A DNA stretch of 15,097 nt from Nitrospirota bacterium (lineage in GTDB: Bacteria > Nitrospirota > Thermodesulfovibrionia > JACRGW01), in contig JACRGW010000112.1 of assembly GCA_016212195.1 (NCBI GenBank), forward strand, positions 1 through 15,097, given 5' to 3'. The notes under the pieces were generated by a model. The model was not told where the DNA came from. It saw nothing but the letters and a program-made list of their open reading frames with translations, and did not search any database. How positions within the stretch are numbered: position 1 is the stretch's first letter; every line of letters begins with the position of its first letter. Shown in pieces: positions 1-8,740 of the stretch. The translations under genes and the position numbers were made by a program.

Positions 1-49
1 AAGATATTAAGGTTATATCGTCTTGATTTAAAGAGAGAAAATATCTCAG

Positions 50-637
50 ATGAAAGAACTTATCTTGAAATATTTCCAAGAAAGTTATAAAACCAAAGAA
101 AGGTTTCTTAAAGAGAGCATAGATACTATTATTGAGGTTGTTCACCTGATAGCAAATGCCTTCAAAGATGGGAAGAAACTTATCCTTTTCGGCAACGGGG
201 GAAGTGCTACTGATGCCTCCCATATCGCAGGAGAATTTGTTAACAGGTTCCAGAAGGAAAGGCCTGGACTTCCTGCTATCGCCCTTAATACAGATATGGC
301 TGTCATCACAAGTATAGCCAATGACTACGAATACTCACAGATATTCTCAAGACAGCTTAAGGCTCTAGGGGAAGAAGGAGATGTAGTAATAGGAATAAGC
401 ACCAGCGGGAATTCTACCAATGTTTTAAAGGCGATTGAGTCCGCGAAGAAAAAAGGTATGAAGACTATAGCCTTTACAGGTATGGATGGTGGTAAACTTT
501 CAGAAAAAGTCGATTACGCATTTATAGTCCCTTCCAATAGCACTGCGAGAATCCAGGAGACACATATAACCCTCGGCCATATCATCTGCCAGATGGTAGA
601 GGAGGTACTATTCGGAGAACATATTAAGGGAGCATGA
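50..637 (+). CDS. gmhA: Phosphoheptose isomerase (sedoheptulose 7-phosphate isomerase)
   Basis: Cytoplasmic SIS-fold enzyme converting D-sedoheptulose 7-phosphate to D-glycero-D-manno-heptose 7-phosphate, the first step towards the ADP-heptose used in LPS core. The 195 residues match the family's usual length (about 190-200). Visible motifs are GNGGSATDASHIAGE (48-62), the phosphate-binding STSGNS (117-122) and QETHITLGH (169-177). H58, E62, Q169 and H177 correspond in spacing to the zinc and catalytic residues known in E. coli GmhA. The start ATG at 50 has only a weak GAGAG upstream. The next gene begins 64 bp downstream. The general sugar-isomerase alternative (DiaA-like SIS protein) is less likely because the metal ligands are all present. 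Confidence 0.93.
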   Translation: MKELILKYFQESYKTKERFLKESIDTIIEVVHLIANAFKDGKKLILFGNGGSATDASHIAGEFVNRFQKERPGLPAIALNTDMAVITSIANDYEYSQIFSRQLKALGEEGDVVIGISTSGNSTNVLKAIESAKKKGMKTIAFTGMDGGKLSEKVDYAFIVPSNSTARIQETHITLGHIICQMVEEVLFGEHIKGA

Positions 638-701
638 GGAATCCTCGATCCTATCAATTACGGCATAAAATAGAATCCAAAAAACCATTAAGAGGTAAAC
701 T

Positions 702-1724
702 ATGAGAAGTATCAGGGTTATCTTATTGAGTTTTATCGTTCTATCAATCCTACGTACTCAATCTATTGCCCAGGAAGCAACAAAGGAATATACTATCAAA
801 AAAGGGGATACACTCTGGGATATATCGCAGAGGGAATTAAAGGATTCGTTTCTTTGGCCTAAACTCTGGAGGGAAAACCCGGAGATTAAGAACCCCGATA
901 GGATATATCCTGACAGTGTCTTGAAGATCCCTGTAAAGACAACAGTTGAGGAGAAAAGACCTGAACCTGTAGAAAAGGTTGCGGTACCACCAGAGGAAGA
1001 AAAGATGTTAGAAAAGGTCGAAGCACCCAAAGAGACCCCTAAGGTGCCTCTTTCTGATAAATCCCGTTTGGCCTCTGCTGGGTACATAACTCCAAGGGAA
1101 ATTGATAAAAGTGAGATAGTAGATTCACCCGATAAGAAGACCCTGCTCGGAGAAATGGATATCGTCTATCTTACTTTATCAAGTGATATGAAGATAGGAG
1201 ATAGATTTGCGGTCCTTAGGATAGTAAAGAAGGTAATACATCCAAAGACCGGAGTTTTCATGGGCAATCTTGTAAAGATATTAGGAGAACTCATAATAAT
1301 CGATATCAATGAACAGACAGCAACAGGTAAGATAATTGATTCTTTTGACTATATTACAAGAGGGGATAGACTCGAAAGTTATGCCGAGATAGAGATCCCC
1401 TATATTCCTTCTGACAGGGTCTCCTCTCCTGTAGGAATAAAGGGATATATTGTTGAGGTGATGGACAAAAAGGTTTCTAATGCACAGATGGATATTGTTT
1501 ATCTGGACAAAGGATTAACGGATGGGCTCAATGCTGGTTATCGATTCAAGGTAGTAGCCGTGGGAAATAAAACCACAGTCCCCTCAACAGGAAGAGAGAT
1601 CAACCTCCCCGACCAGATCATAGGTGAAGTCCAGATACTTAGCATTCAGGAAAATTTCTCTGCTGCATTGATTACTAAAAGCGTAAAAGACATTAAACGT
1701 GGAGATATGATCCAGTCTTTCTGA
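702..1724 (+). CDS. Secreted LysM-domain protein with duplicated C-terminal module
   Basis: 340-residue exported protein, probably periplasmic and peptidoglycan-associated. Residues 1-24 look like a signal peptide (MRSIRVILLSFIVLSIL, cleavage near SIAQ-EA). Residues 29-78 form a LysM domain (YTIKKGDTLWDISQ ... NPDRIYPDSVLKIP), in the long form with a tryptophan-rich insert (FLWPKLWRENPEI). A Pro/Glu/Lys-rich linker covers about 80-120. The rest contains two related modules, about 152-225 and 263-338. Each opens with MDIVYL and ends with an (I)xRGDxxx segment (TRGDRLES; KRGDMIQS), suggesting an internal duplication. The start ATG has AGAGG six bases upstream. LysM binding of glycan is known for the family; the role of the duplicated module is unknown. 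Confidence 0.85.
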   Translation: MRSIRVILLSFIVLSILRTQSIAQEATKEYTIKKGDTLWDISQRELKDSFLWPKLWRENPEIKNPDRIYPDSVLKIPVKTTVEEKRPEPVEKVAVPPEEEKMLEKVEAPKETPKVPLSDKSRLASAGYITPREIDKSEIVDSPDKKTLLGEMDIVYLTLSSDMKIGDRFAVLRIVKKVIHPKTGVFMGNLVKILGELIIIDINEQTATGKIIDSFDYITRGDRLESYAEIEIPYIPSDRVSSPVGIKGYIVEVMDKKVSNAQMDIVYLDKGLTDGLNAGYRFKVVAVGNKTTVPSTGREINLPDQIIGEVQILSIQENFSAALITKSVKDIKRGDMIQSF

Positions 1725-1785
1725 AAGAACGTTGTTAAACCCATTATCTTTATTGAAATATTAAAATAATTTATAGTTAAAAGAG

Positions 1786-1814
1786 TTGACATAAAAACAT
1801 CCCTGTGATAAATT
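1786..1814 (+). promoter_or_regulatory. Sigma-70 type promoter of the atp operon
   Basis: Perfect -35 TTGACA (1786-1791), 17-bp spacer, -10 TAAATT (1809-1814) preceded by the extended -10 TGA (1806-1808). Transcription would start near 1820, leaving about 40 nt of leader before the atpF' ATG at 1863. A GTGAT/ATCAC dyad (1805-1821) overlaps the -10. Confidence 0.7.
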
Positions 1815-1862
1815 CCATCACCTTGATCCTGATTCAGTCGATGACTTTTAGAGAGGTTTCTT

Positions 1863-2288
1863 ATGCTAGAGCTCAATTATTGGTTTTTTGTCCAGTTATT
1901 TAATTTCCTTGCCCTTCTTATTTTTCTAAATTTTTTTCTTTTCAAACCTGTCCTTAGCCTGCTTCAAGGGCGTACCAGAATGATCTCTGACAAGTTGGAA
2001 AAAGCAAGGGAGATCCAGAGAAAAAGTGAAGAGGCTATGGCTAAACTCAACCAGGAAATAACAACCGCTAAGAAAAGAGGAAGACATATCTTTTTAGAGT
2101 TTCAAAGGGAAGGTTTTAATGAACAGAGAAGAACGTTGGAGAAGGCTAAAGAAAAAGCCGCAGAAACAATAGGAAAGGCTAACGGTGAGATAAGAAAAGA
2201 TACCGAAAAGGCCAGAGCCCTCCTTAAAGAGGAAGTATATTACCTCTCCTCAGAGATTACAAAAAAGATATTGGGCAGGGAGTTATAG
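1863..2288 (+). CDS. atpF': ATP synthase F0 subunit b' (peripheral stalk)
   Basis: 141-residue peripheral stalk subunit of the F1F0 ATP synthase. One N-terminal membrane helix (about 7-30, WFFVQLFNFLALLIFLNFFLF) is followed by KPVLSLLQGR and a long charged coiled coil to the C terminus (EITKKILGREL). That is the b/b' architecture, and the gene is directly followed by a second b-type gene, so the stalk is probably a b/b' heterodimer as in several lineages. It lacks the cleavable signal-like leader of its neighbour. GAGAGG lies 6-7 bases before the ATG. Which of the two genes is called b and which b' is by order and is a convention here. Confidence 0.88.
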   Translation: MLELNYWFFVQLFNFLALLIFLNFFLFKPVLSLLQGRTRMISDKLEKAREIQRKSEEAMAKLNQEITTAKKRGRHIFLEFQREGFNEQRRTLEKAKEKAAETIGKANGEIRKDTEKARALLKEEVYYLSSEITKKILGREL

Positions 2289-2290
2289 AT

Positions 2291-2332
2291 AAAATGCAAA
2301 ATGAAAGTTTTAAAATTAAAAATGCAAAAAGA
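2291..2332 (+). repeat. Heptamer-periodic A-rich array at the atpF'/atpF junction
   Basis: Six consecutive 7-mers in register from 2291: AAAATGC, AAAATGA, AAGTTTT, AAAATTA, AAAATGC, AAAAAGA. AAAATGC recurs exactly 28 bp apart. The array contains the atpF ATG and its first codons. Confidence 0.7.
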
Positions 2333-2905
2333 TCAAAATATCTCTTCTTCATTCCTCTTCTATATATCCTTATATCTCCTGCTTTTGCCTCTACTGGTGA
2401 AGGAGGACACAATTCTTCATGGTTAGACCTGCTATGGAGGGTAATGAATTTTGGAATACTCCTAGTCCTTCTATATATCCTTTTAAAAAAATTCCGCCTC
2501 AAAGAAGTCTTGTCCAGAAGATCAGAAGGTATCGCAAAGGCTATGAAGGATGCAGAAGAGGCCAAGGAGACAGCCAGAAAGGGACTTGAAGAAATTCAGA
2601 ATAGATTACGTCAAAAGGATAAAGAGATAGAGACCATTATAAATACAGCAAGGATTGATGGTGAAAAGGAGAAGGTCTCTTTGACTCAGGAGGGAGAGAG
2701 GATCGGCGAAGGGATTATCCGTCAGGCCAGGGAGAATATCGATCAGGAAGTAAGAAAGGCGAAGGACTCATTGAGGAAAGAGGTAGTAAATCTGGCATTG
2801 GAGTTAGCAGAAGGAAATATTAAAAAAAATCTGAAGAAAGAAGATCAGGAAAAGATCCTAATGGAATATATTAAGAAAGTTTCAAATGGCTCTGAGAGGA
2901 AATAA
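2294..2905 (+). CDS. atpF: ATP synthase F0 subunit b (peripheral stalk)
   Basis: 203-residue b subunit. The N terminus starts MQNESFKIKNAKRSK, continues into a signal-peptide-like hydrophobic stretch (16-31, YLFFIPLLYILISPAFA), a short loop STGEGGHNSSWLDLLWR, the stalk membrane helix (about 48-64, VMNFGILLVLLYILLKK), and a long coiled coil. A cleavable-looking leader before the membrane helix is common for b in related lineages. The first 13 or so residues are encoded by a heptamer repeat array, so they are unlikely to be conserved. GGGAG (2278-2282), inside the end of atpF', is the only Shine-Dalgarno candidate, 11 nt from the ATG. The next in-frame Met is within the stalk helix, so this start is favoured. 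Gap to atpF' is 5 nt. Confidence 0.9.
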   Translation: MQNESFKIKNAKRSKYLFFIPLLYILISPAFASTGEGGHNSSWLDLLWRVMNFGILLVLLYILLKKFRLKEVLSRRSEGIAKAMKDAEEAKETARKGLEEIQNRLRQKDKEIETIINTARIDGEKEKVSLTQEGERIGEGIIRQARENIDQEVRKAKDSLRKEVVNLALELAEGNIKKNLKKEDQEKILMEYIKKVSNGSERK

Positions 2906-2907
2906 TA

Positions 2908-3456
2908 ATGATAGGTAATGTCCTTGCAAAAAGATATGCTAAGGCCCTTATTGAGCCGCTGAGGGAAGATGATGTGGAGGTAGTTAGAAAAGACCTTGAT
3001 ACATTCCAGAACATATTCCGGATCAGCCCAGGGATCAGAAAACTCTTCTTAAGTCCTGCTTTTGGGTTTGAAGAGAAGAAGAATGTCCTGCAGGTTTTAT
3101 CAGAAAGGCTGGGTTTCTCCAGGAAATCGCATAGGTTCTTTGAGCTTCTCCTTGAAAAGGACAGGTTGAAATATTTTAAGGAGATCAGGGCATTCTTCGA
3201 AAACCTTCTTTATGAAAGAAGGAACAAGATGAAGGCCTATGTTATATCATCCAACAGTTTTTCCACAACCCATGAAAAAACCCTGAAAGATAGGCTGAAA
3301 GACCTTACAAAAAAAGATATAGAACTGGATATCAGGACCGACCCTTCCATCATAGGAGGCCTGGTAATAAAGATAGGGGATGTAATCTACGATGGAAGCA
3401 TAAAAGGTCAGCTTAATAGCATTAAAGAAGGATTATTGGAAAAATCAGTAAGGTAA
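2908..3456 (+). CDS. atpH: ATP synthase F1 subunit delta (OSCP)
   Basis: 182-residue delta subunit that joins the peripheral stalk to the top of the alpha3beta3 head. The start LAKRYAKALIE and the C-terminal signature DPSIIGGLVIKIGDVIYDGS followed by KGQLNSIKEGL are typical of the family, and the length is typical. ATG follows atpF by two bases. GAGAGGA, inside the end of atpF, sits about 7 nt before it, so the two are probably translationally coupled. Confidence 0.94.
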   Translation: MIGNVLAKRYAKALIEPLREDDVEVVRKDLDTFQNIFRISPGIRKLFLSPAFGFEEKKNVLQVLSERLGFSRKSHRFFELLLEKDRLKYFKEIRAFFENLLYERRNKMKAYVISSNSFSTTHEKTLKDRLKDLTKKDIELDIRTDPSIIGGLVIKIGDVIYDGSIKGQLNSIKEGLLEKSVR

Positions 3457-3480
3457 TAATATTTTTGGGGGTAATTAAAT

Positions 3481-4989
3481 ATGCAGATAAGGGCAGACGA
3501 GATTAGTGAACTTATAAAGAAACAGATAACAGATTTCGAGACGAGGATTGACGTCAGAGAGGTAGGAACAATAATAACAGTAGGAGATGGTATCGCAAAG
3601 ATATTTGGGATAGAGAAGGCTATGGCAGGAGAACTACTCGAGTTTCCTCACGGTATCTATGGAATAGTATTCAATCTTGAAGAAGATAACGTCGGAGCTG
3701 TCCTCTTAGGAGAAGATAAATATATCAAAGAAGGCGATATTGTAAAGAGGACAAAGAGAATAGTAGAGGTCCCTGTGGGCGAAGCTGTAGTCGGAAGGGT
3801 TGTAAACGCCTTAGGACAACCCCTTGATGGAAAAGGACCTATTGATGCAAAACATTCAAGAAAGGTTGAGATAATAGCTCCGGGTATAGTAATGAGACAA
3901 CCTGTTAAAGAGCCCCTTCAGACAGGCCTCAAAGCCATAGATGCTATGATACCAATCGGCCGGGGTCAAAGGGAACTCATCATAGGAGACCGACAGACAG
4001 GGAAAACAGCCCTTGCGGTAGACACAATAATAAACCAGAAGGGCGGCGATGTTATTTGCATCTATGTGGCTATCGGTCAGAAGAGGGCAAGTGTTGCCAG
4101 GGTAGTTGACACCCTCATTAGGTATGGTGCAATGGACTATACCATAGTTGTCTCTGCTACAGCCAGTGACCCTGCAACTATGCAGTATCTCTCACCTTAC
4201 AGTGGTTGTGCCATGGGAGAATATTTCAGGGATAATGGTAAGCACGCCTTGATAATATACGATGACCTGTCAAAACATGCCCATGCTTACAGACAGCTCT
4301 CTCTTCTCCTCAGGCGTCCTCCTGCAAGGGAGGCCTATCCAGGTGATGTATTTTACCTGCATTCAAGGCTCCTTGAGAGGGCAGCGAAACTTTCTGATAA
4401 ACTCGGAAGTGGATCTCTCACTGCCCTGCCGATAATCGAGACTCAGGCTGGAGATGTCTCTGCCTATATACCTACAAATGTTATCTCTATTACTGACGGG
4501 CAGATATATCTCGAATCAGACCTCTTCTATGCAGGCATAAGGCCTGCTGTAAATGTCGGTCTTTCTGTATCGAGGGTTGGAGGGGCTGCGCAGATAAAGG
4601 CGATGAAACAGGTTGCCGGAATGCTGAGGCTCGACCTTGCACAGTATAAGGAGCTGGCAGCATTCGCACAGTTCGGAAGCGACCTCGATAAGACGACCCT
4701 TGCCCAGATTGCGAGGGGACAGAGGATGGTAGAGTTACTCAAACAGGATCAGTATGCCCCTATACCTGTCGAAGCTCAGGTCCTTCTGATCTTTGCTGGA
4801 ACGAATGGATTTCTCGACGATGTCCCTGTCCCATCCATAAAAAAATTTGAGAAGGAATTCCTGAAATATCTGAGGGACAAGAAAGAGGATCTAAGGAAAG
4901 ATCTCAGGGATAAGAAGGTTATTGATGATGATCTCCGTTCTAAAATTGGTACTGCGATAGAGGAATTCAAGAAAACCTTTGAACCATAA
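3481..4989 (+). CDS. atpA: ATP synthase F1 subunit alpha
   Basis: 502-residue non-catalytic nucleotide-binding subunit of F1, full length. Beta-barrel domain to about 95, then Walker A GDRQTGKT (169-176), [11 protein letters not shown] (199-209), Walker-B region ALIIYDD (256-262), and the alpha/beta signature [10 protein letters not shown] (355-364). R365 (SVSRVGG) is the position of the arginine finger that completes the catalytic site on beta. The C-terminal helical domain ends EEFKKTFEP. The leader reads TTTTTGGGGGT about 9 nt before ATG, a weak Shine-Dalgarno. The spacing to atpH is 24 nt. Confidence 0.98.
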   Translation: MQIRADEISELIKKQITDFETRIDVREVGTIITVGDGIAKIFGIEKAMAGELLEFPHGIYGIVFNLEEDNVGAVLLGEDKYIKEGDIVKRTKRIVEVPVGEAVVGRVVNALGQPLDGKGPIDAKHSRKVEIIAPGIVMRQPVKEPLQTGLKAIDAMIPIGRGQRELIIGDRQTGKTALAVDTIINQKGGDVICIYVAIGQKRASVARVVDTLIRYGAMDYTIVVSATASDPATMQYLSPYSGCAMGEYFRDNGKHALIIYDDLSKHAHAYRQLSLLLRRPPAREAYPGDVFYLHSRLLERAAKLSDKLGSGSLTALPIIETQAGDVSAYIPTNVISITDGQIYLESDLFYAGIRPAVNVGLSVSRVGGAAQIKAMKQVAGMLRLDLAQYKELAAFAQFGSDLDKTTLAQIARGQRMVELLKQDQYAPIPVEAQVLLIFAGTNGFLDDVPVPSIKKFEKEFLKYLRDKKEDLRKDLRDKKVIDDDLRSKIGTAIEEFKKTFEP

Positions 4990-4991
4990 AT

Positions 4992-5019
4992 AACTTGCAA
5001 CTTACAACTTATAACTTGT
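4992..5019 (+). repeat. AACTTNN heptamer array between atpA and atpG
   Basis: Four tandem 7-mers: AACTTGC, AACTTAC, AACTTAT, AACTTGT, followed by a degenerate TACTGAT. They fill almost all of the 39-nt atpA-atpG gap and leave no recognisable Shine-Dalgarno before the atpG ATG. Confidence 0.8.
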
Positions 5020-5028
5020 TACTGATAT

Positions 5029-5898
5029 ATGCCTACTCTCAGAGATATAAAGAGACGAATAACTTCTGTTAAGAGTACACAGCAGATCACAAAGGCTATG
5101 AAGATGGTAGCTGCGTCAAAACTCAGAAGGGCACAGGATAGGATCTTCGAGGCAAGACCTTATGCAAACAAGATGTTCTCTGTCCTTAGTAGTCTTGCGA
5201 TGAGGACAGGGAGAGAGGAACATTCACTCCTGGCTAAAAGGAGTAGCAGCAAAATCGAGATTCTGGTTATAACAACTGATCGCGGTCTCTGTGGCGCCCT
5301 TAATTCAAATATACTAAAAAAGGCCTATGACTTTAATAGACAAAAAAAGAAGGATGATTATGAAACATCTATAAGTACTATAGGCAGGAAAGGAAGGGAC
5401 TTCTTCAGGAAGCGGAATATCCCTATGAGGAAGACATGGGTAGGTCTTTCAGGAAAGATCACTTACAGTAATGCCCAGGAAATAGCGAGGGATATTGTAA
5501 AAAACTATACAGAGGAGCTTTTTGACGAAGTCTGTTTAGTTTACAACGAATTTAAATCTGCTATGCATCAAAGGGTGATTATCGAGAAACTCCTTCCCAT
5601 AGAACCACAGAAGGTAGAAAAAGAAGAGGTAATCCATTATGGAGAGTTTATCTATGAGCCATCTGCATCTGAGGTCCTTGATACACTCTTACCCAAACAC
5701 ATAGAGGTTCAGATCTTCCGTGCCCTTTTGGAATCTGAGGCAAGCGAACAGGGTGCCAGGATGACAGCTATGGATAATGCAACAAGAAATGCTAAAGAAC
5801 TTATTGAGAAACTGACACTCCAGTTTAATAAGGCAAGACAGGCCGCCATCACAAAAGAGCTTATGGAGGTTGTAGGCGGGGCAGAGGCATTGAAATAA
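5029..5898 (+). CDS. atpG: ATP synthase F1 subunit gamma (rotor shaft)
   Basis: 289-residue central shaft of F1. The N-terminal helix MPTLRDIKRRITSVKSTQQI and following KAMKMVAASKLRRAQ are typical, as are ITTDRGLCGALNSNI (about 82-96) and the C-terminal helix ending ITKELMEVVGGAEALK, the family signature. Length is normal. No Shine-Dalgarno is visible: the 39 nt upstream consist of AACTTNN repeats, so expression may rely on coupling to atpA or on an AU-rich, unstructured start. Confidence 0.97.
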   Translation: MPTLRDIKRRITSVKSTQQITKAMKMVAASKLRRAQDRIFEARPYANKMFSVLSSLAMRTGREEHSLLAKRSSSKIEILVITTDRGLCGALNSNILKKAYDFNRQKKKDDYETSISTIGRKGRDFFRKRNIPMRKTWVGLSGKITYSNAQEIARDIVKNYTEELFDEVCLVYNEFKSAMHQRVIIEKLLPIEPQKVEKEEVIHYGEFIYEPSASEVLDTLLPKHIEVQIFRALLESEASEQGARMTAMDNATRNAKELIEKLTLQFNKARQAAITKELMEVVGGAEALK

Positions 5899-5964
5899 AA
5901 AGCAAAATTAAGGAATTTTGAATTTTGATTTGAAATTGTAAATTTTTCACTTTGCATCATGAAT
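5897..5964. repeat. Inverted A-rich/T-rich heptamer array between atpG and atpD
   Basis: AAAAAGC and AAAATTA (5897-5910) are followed, after a few bases, by 7-mers TTTTGAA, TTTTGAT and degenerate units to CATGAAT. The A-rich left and T-rich right halves can pair imperfectly in mRNA. The array starts within the atpG stop codon. An intact AGGAGG follows it, before atpD. Confidence 0.6.
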
Positions 5965-5984
5965 TTAAATATAGGAGGTTCTAA

Positions 5985-7409
<1,425 letters not shown>

Positions 7410-7422
7410 GTAAATAAAGTTC

Positions 7423-7489
7423 AAAATTAAAAACGCAAAATGCAAAATTGAGGTTAAAAAATTTTGAATTTTTAAATTTGCATTTTGAA
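7423..7489. repeat. Inverted heptamer array between atpD and atpC
   Basis: Left half: AAAATTA, AAAACGC, AAAATGC, AAAATTG in perfect 7-bp register (7423-7450). Right half: TTTTGAA, TTTTTAA, ATTTGCA, TTTTGAA (7462-7489). The halves are roughly inverse complements and could form a weak A/U hairpin in the atpD-atpC message. Confidence 0.75.
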
Positions 7490-7500
7490 TTTGTGAGGTT

Positions 7501-7923
7501 ATGGCTGACAAGTTATTCCTTGAGATAGTTACACCCTATCGTCTCGTACTTAGCGAGGAGGTTGATGAGGTGGTTGCCCCAGGACTTGAAGGGGAATTTG
7601 GTGTTCTACCAAATCACACTCCTTTTCTCACCATACTTAAACTCGGAGAGATGTCATACAGGATAGGTAACGAGAGGTGGTTTCTTGTTCTCAACCGGGG
7701 TTATGCAGAAGTGGGTCCTGAAAAGGTTATAATTCTGGCAGAAGGCTGCGAAAGGGCAGAAGAGATAGATATAGAAAGAGCCCTTGCTGCAAAGAAGAGA
7801 GCAGAGGAAAGGATTGCCATAGTTGAAAGAAAGGCTGAAGAGATAGATATAGAAAGGGCACGTGCCTCCCTTATAAGGGCACTGCTTAGGATCGAAGTGG
7901 CCAATAAAAAAAGACCTACATAA
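7501..7923 (+). CDS. atpC: ATP synthase F1 subunit epsilon
   Basis: 140-residue epsilon subunit. The N-terminal beta sandwich contains LEIVTPYRLVLSEEVDEVVAPG and EGEFGVLPNHTPFLT (about 30-44), the family hallmark. The C-terminal helical hairpin contains two copies of AEEIDIERA (86-94 and 112-120) encoded by nearly identical DNA 78 bp apart. The length is ordinary, so the copies occupy the two expected helices rather than forming an extra insertion. GAGG lies only two bases before ATG, a poor spacing; the gap upstream is taken up by a heptamer array. Confidence 0.95.
   Translation: MADKLFLEIVTPYRLVLSEEVDEVVAPGLEGEFGVLPNHTPFLTILKLGEMSYRIGNERWFLVLNRGYAEVGPEKVIILAEGCERAEEIDIERALAAKKRAEERIAIVERKAEEIDIERARASLIRALLRIEVANKKRPT
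7759..7856 (+). repeat. 20-bp direct repeat inside atpC
   Basis: GAAGAGATAGATATAGAAAG occurs at 7759-7778 and again at 7837-7856, exactly 78 bp (26 codons) apart and in the same frame. The match extends imperfectly on both sides. Confidence 0.9.
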
Positions 7924-7948
7924 TTTTTTGGGGATGTTATTCTAAATA

Positions 7949-8131
7949 ATGAGGGTCTATGTGAATGAAAACCCTGTGGATATCTTGCCAGGTATGAATG
8001 TTAAACATGCCCTGATTAATGCTGGAATCCTGAAGGAAATAAAATCGGGAAAGAAAGTATATGATGAATGGGGAAATGAACTCGGACTGGATGGGGCAAT
8101 ATCAGAAGGAATGAAGATTTATGTTAAATAA
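7949..8131 (+). CDS. Small beta-grasp protein, ThiS/MoaD-like, without GlyGly tail
   Basis: 60 residues: MRVYVNENPVDILPGMNVKHALINAG, then GKKVYDEWGNELGLDGAISEGMKIYVK at the end of the visible ORF. The beta-hairpin, helix, turn and final beta strand pattern, with LPGM-type turn and G-[L/A]-D-G-A-x-x-E-G-M, resembles ThiS/MoaD sulfur carriers and other ubiquitin-like small proteins. Sulfur carriers end in Gly-Gly, and this one ends IYVK, so it is not expected to be adenylated and thiocarboxylated. It begins 25 nt after atpC. GGGGA is about 14 nt from the ATG, a weak site. The role is unknown; it may be a folded accessory or a domain related to SLBB proteins. Confidence 0.7.
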   Translation: MRVYVNENPVDILPGMNVKHALINAGILKEIKSGKKVYDEWGNELGLDGAISEGMKIYVK

Positions 8132-8151
8132 GATTAAAGGAGGTTAATGTT

Positions 8152-8739
8152 ATGGCAGAAGTAGAACTTCCGAACGCAGGGGAACTTGAGGAGATAAAAG
8201 GAAAGAGCTTTACAAAACGCGTGGCCCTCACAACGGCTGTCTTCGCAGTCATTCTTGCTATAACATCTCTTGGCGGTAATAACGCAATGAAGGAAATGAT
8301 CCTTGCCCAGCAGCAGGCCTCAGACCAGTGGGCGTACTATCAGGCTAAGGTGGTTCGCGAGCATCTCTATCGGAGTATGACGGTAAGGCTTGAAGCTGAC
8401 CTTCTCGAAAGGGGAGGGTCAATGAGACCTGCTGTTAAGGAGCGGTTCGAGTCGATGCTCAAGCATTCTGCCGAGGAAGAGGTACGCTATAAGGCCGAGA
8501 AGAAAAAGATAGAGGAAGAGGCTAAGAAGCTCGAACATGAGCGGGATGTGAACAGGAACAAGGACCCATATTTCGACTATGCCGAGGTTTTACTCCAGAT
8601 AGCCATCGTCATGGCCTCGATCTCTATCCTTTCATCATCCCGGCCGGTCTTCTATTTCGCAATCATCGCAGCCATCGCAGGGACTGTATTTTCAATAAAT
8701 GGGTATCTAATGATTTTCAAAGTTCCTTTCTTTCATTAA
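8152..8739 (+). CDS. DUF4337-type membrane protein
   Basis: 195 residues with one membrane helix at about 22-42 (KRVALTTAVFAVILAITSL), a soluble charged middle with coiled-coil propensity (about 95-135, KAEKKKIEEEAKKLEHE), and two membrane helices at about 143-162 and 165-186. The block QQQASDQWAYYQAK (53-66) is the hallmark of the DUF4337 family, whose function is not known. AGGAGG precedes the ATG by 8 nt. It follows the beta-grasp gene by 20 nt and could be read through from the atp operon. Its codons look more GC-rich than those of the atp genes, by eye, which hints at separate ancestry but proves nothing. Confidence 0.8.
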   Translation: MAEVELPNAGELEEIKGKSFTKRVALTTAVFAVILAITSLGGNNAMKEMILAQQQASDQWAYYQAKVVREHLYRSMTVRLEADLLERGGSMRPAVKERFESMLKHSAEEEVRYKAEKKKIEEEAKKLEHERDVNRNKDPYFDYAEVLLQIAIVMASISILSSSRPVFYFAIIAAIAGTVFSINGYLMIFKVPFFH

Positions 8740-8740
8740 G

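Noticed and set aside
1..90. Open frame from the window edge to TAA at 88-90 (…YRLDLKRENISDERTYLEIF…), perhaps the tail of an upstream gene overlapping gmhA by about 40 bp.
   Set aside because: Only 29 codons are visible, no family recognised, and the other two frames stop at 10 and 26, so the upstream gene could end in any of them.
1804..1822. CRP or FNR operator at the atp promoter.
   Set aside because: The half-sites are separated by 7 nt where these regulators need 4-6 with different arms.
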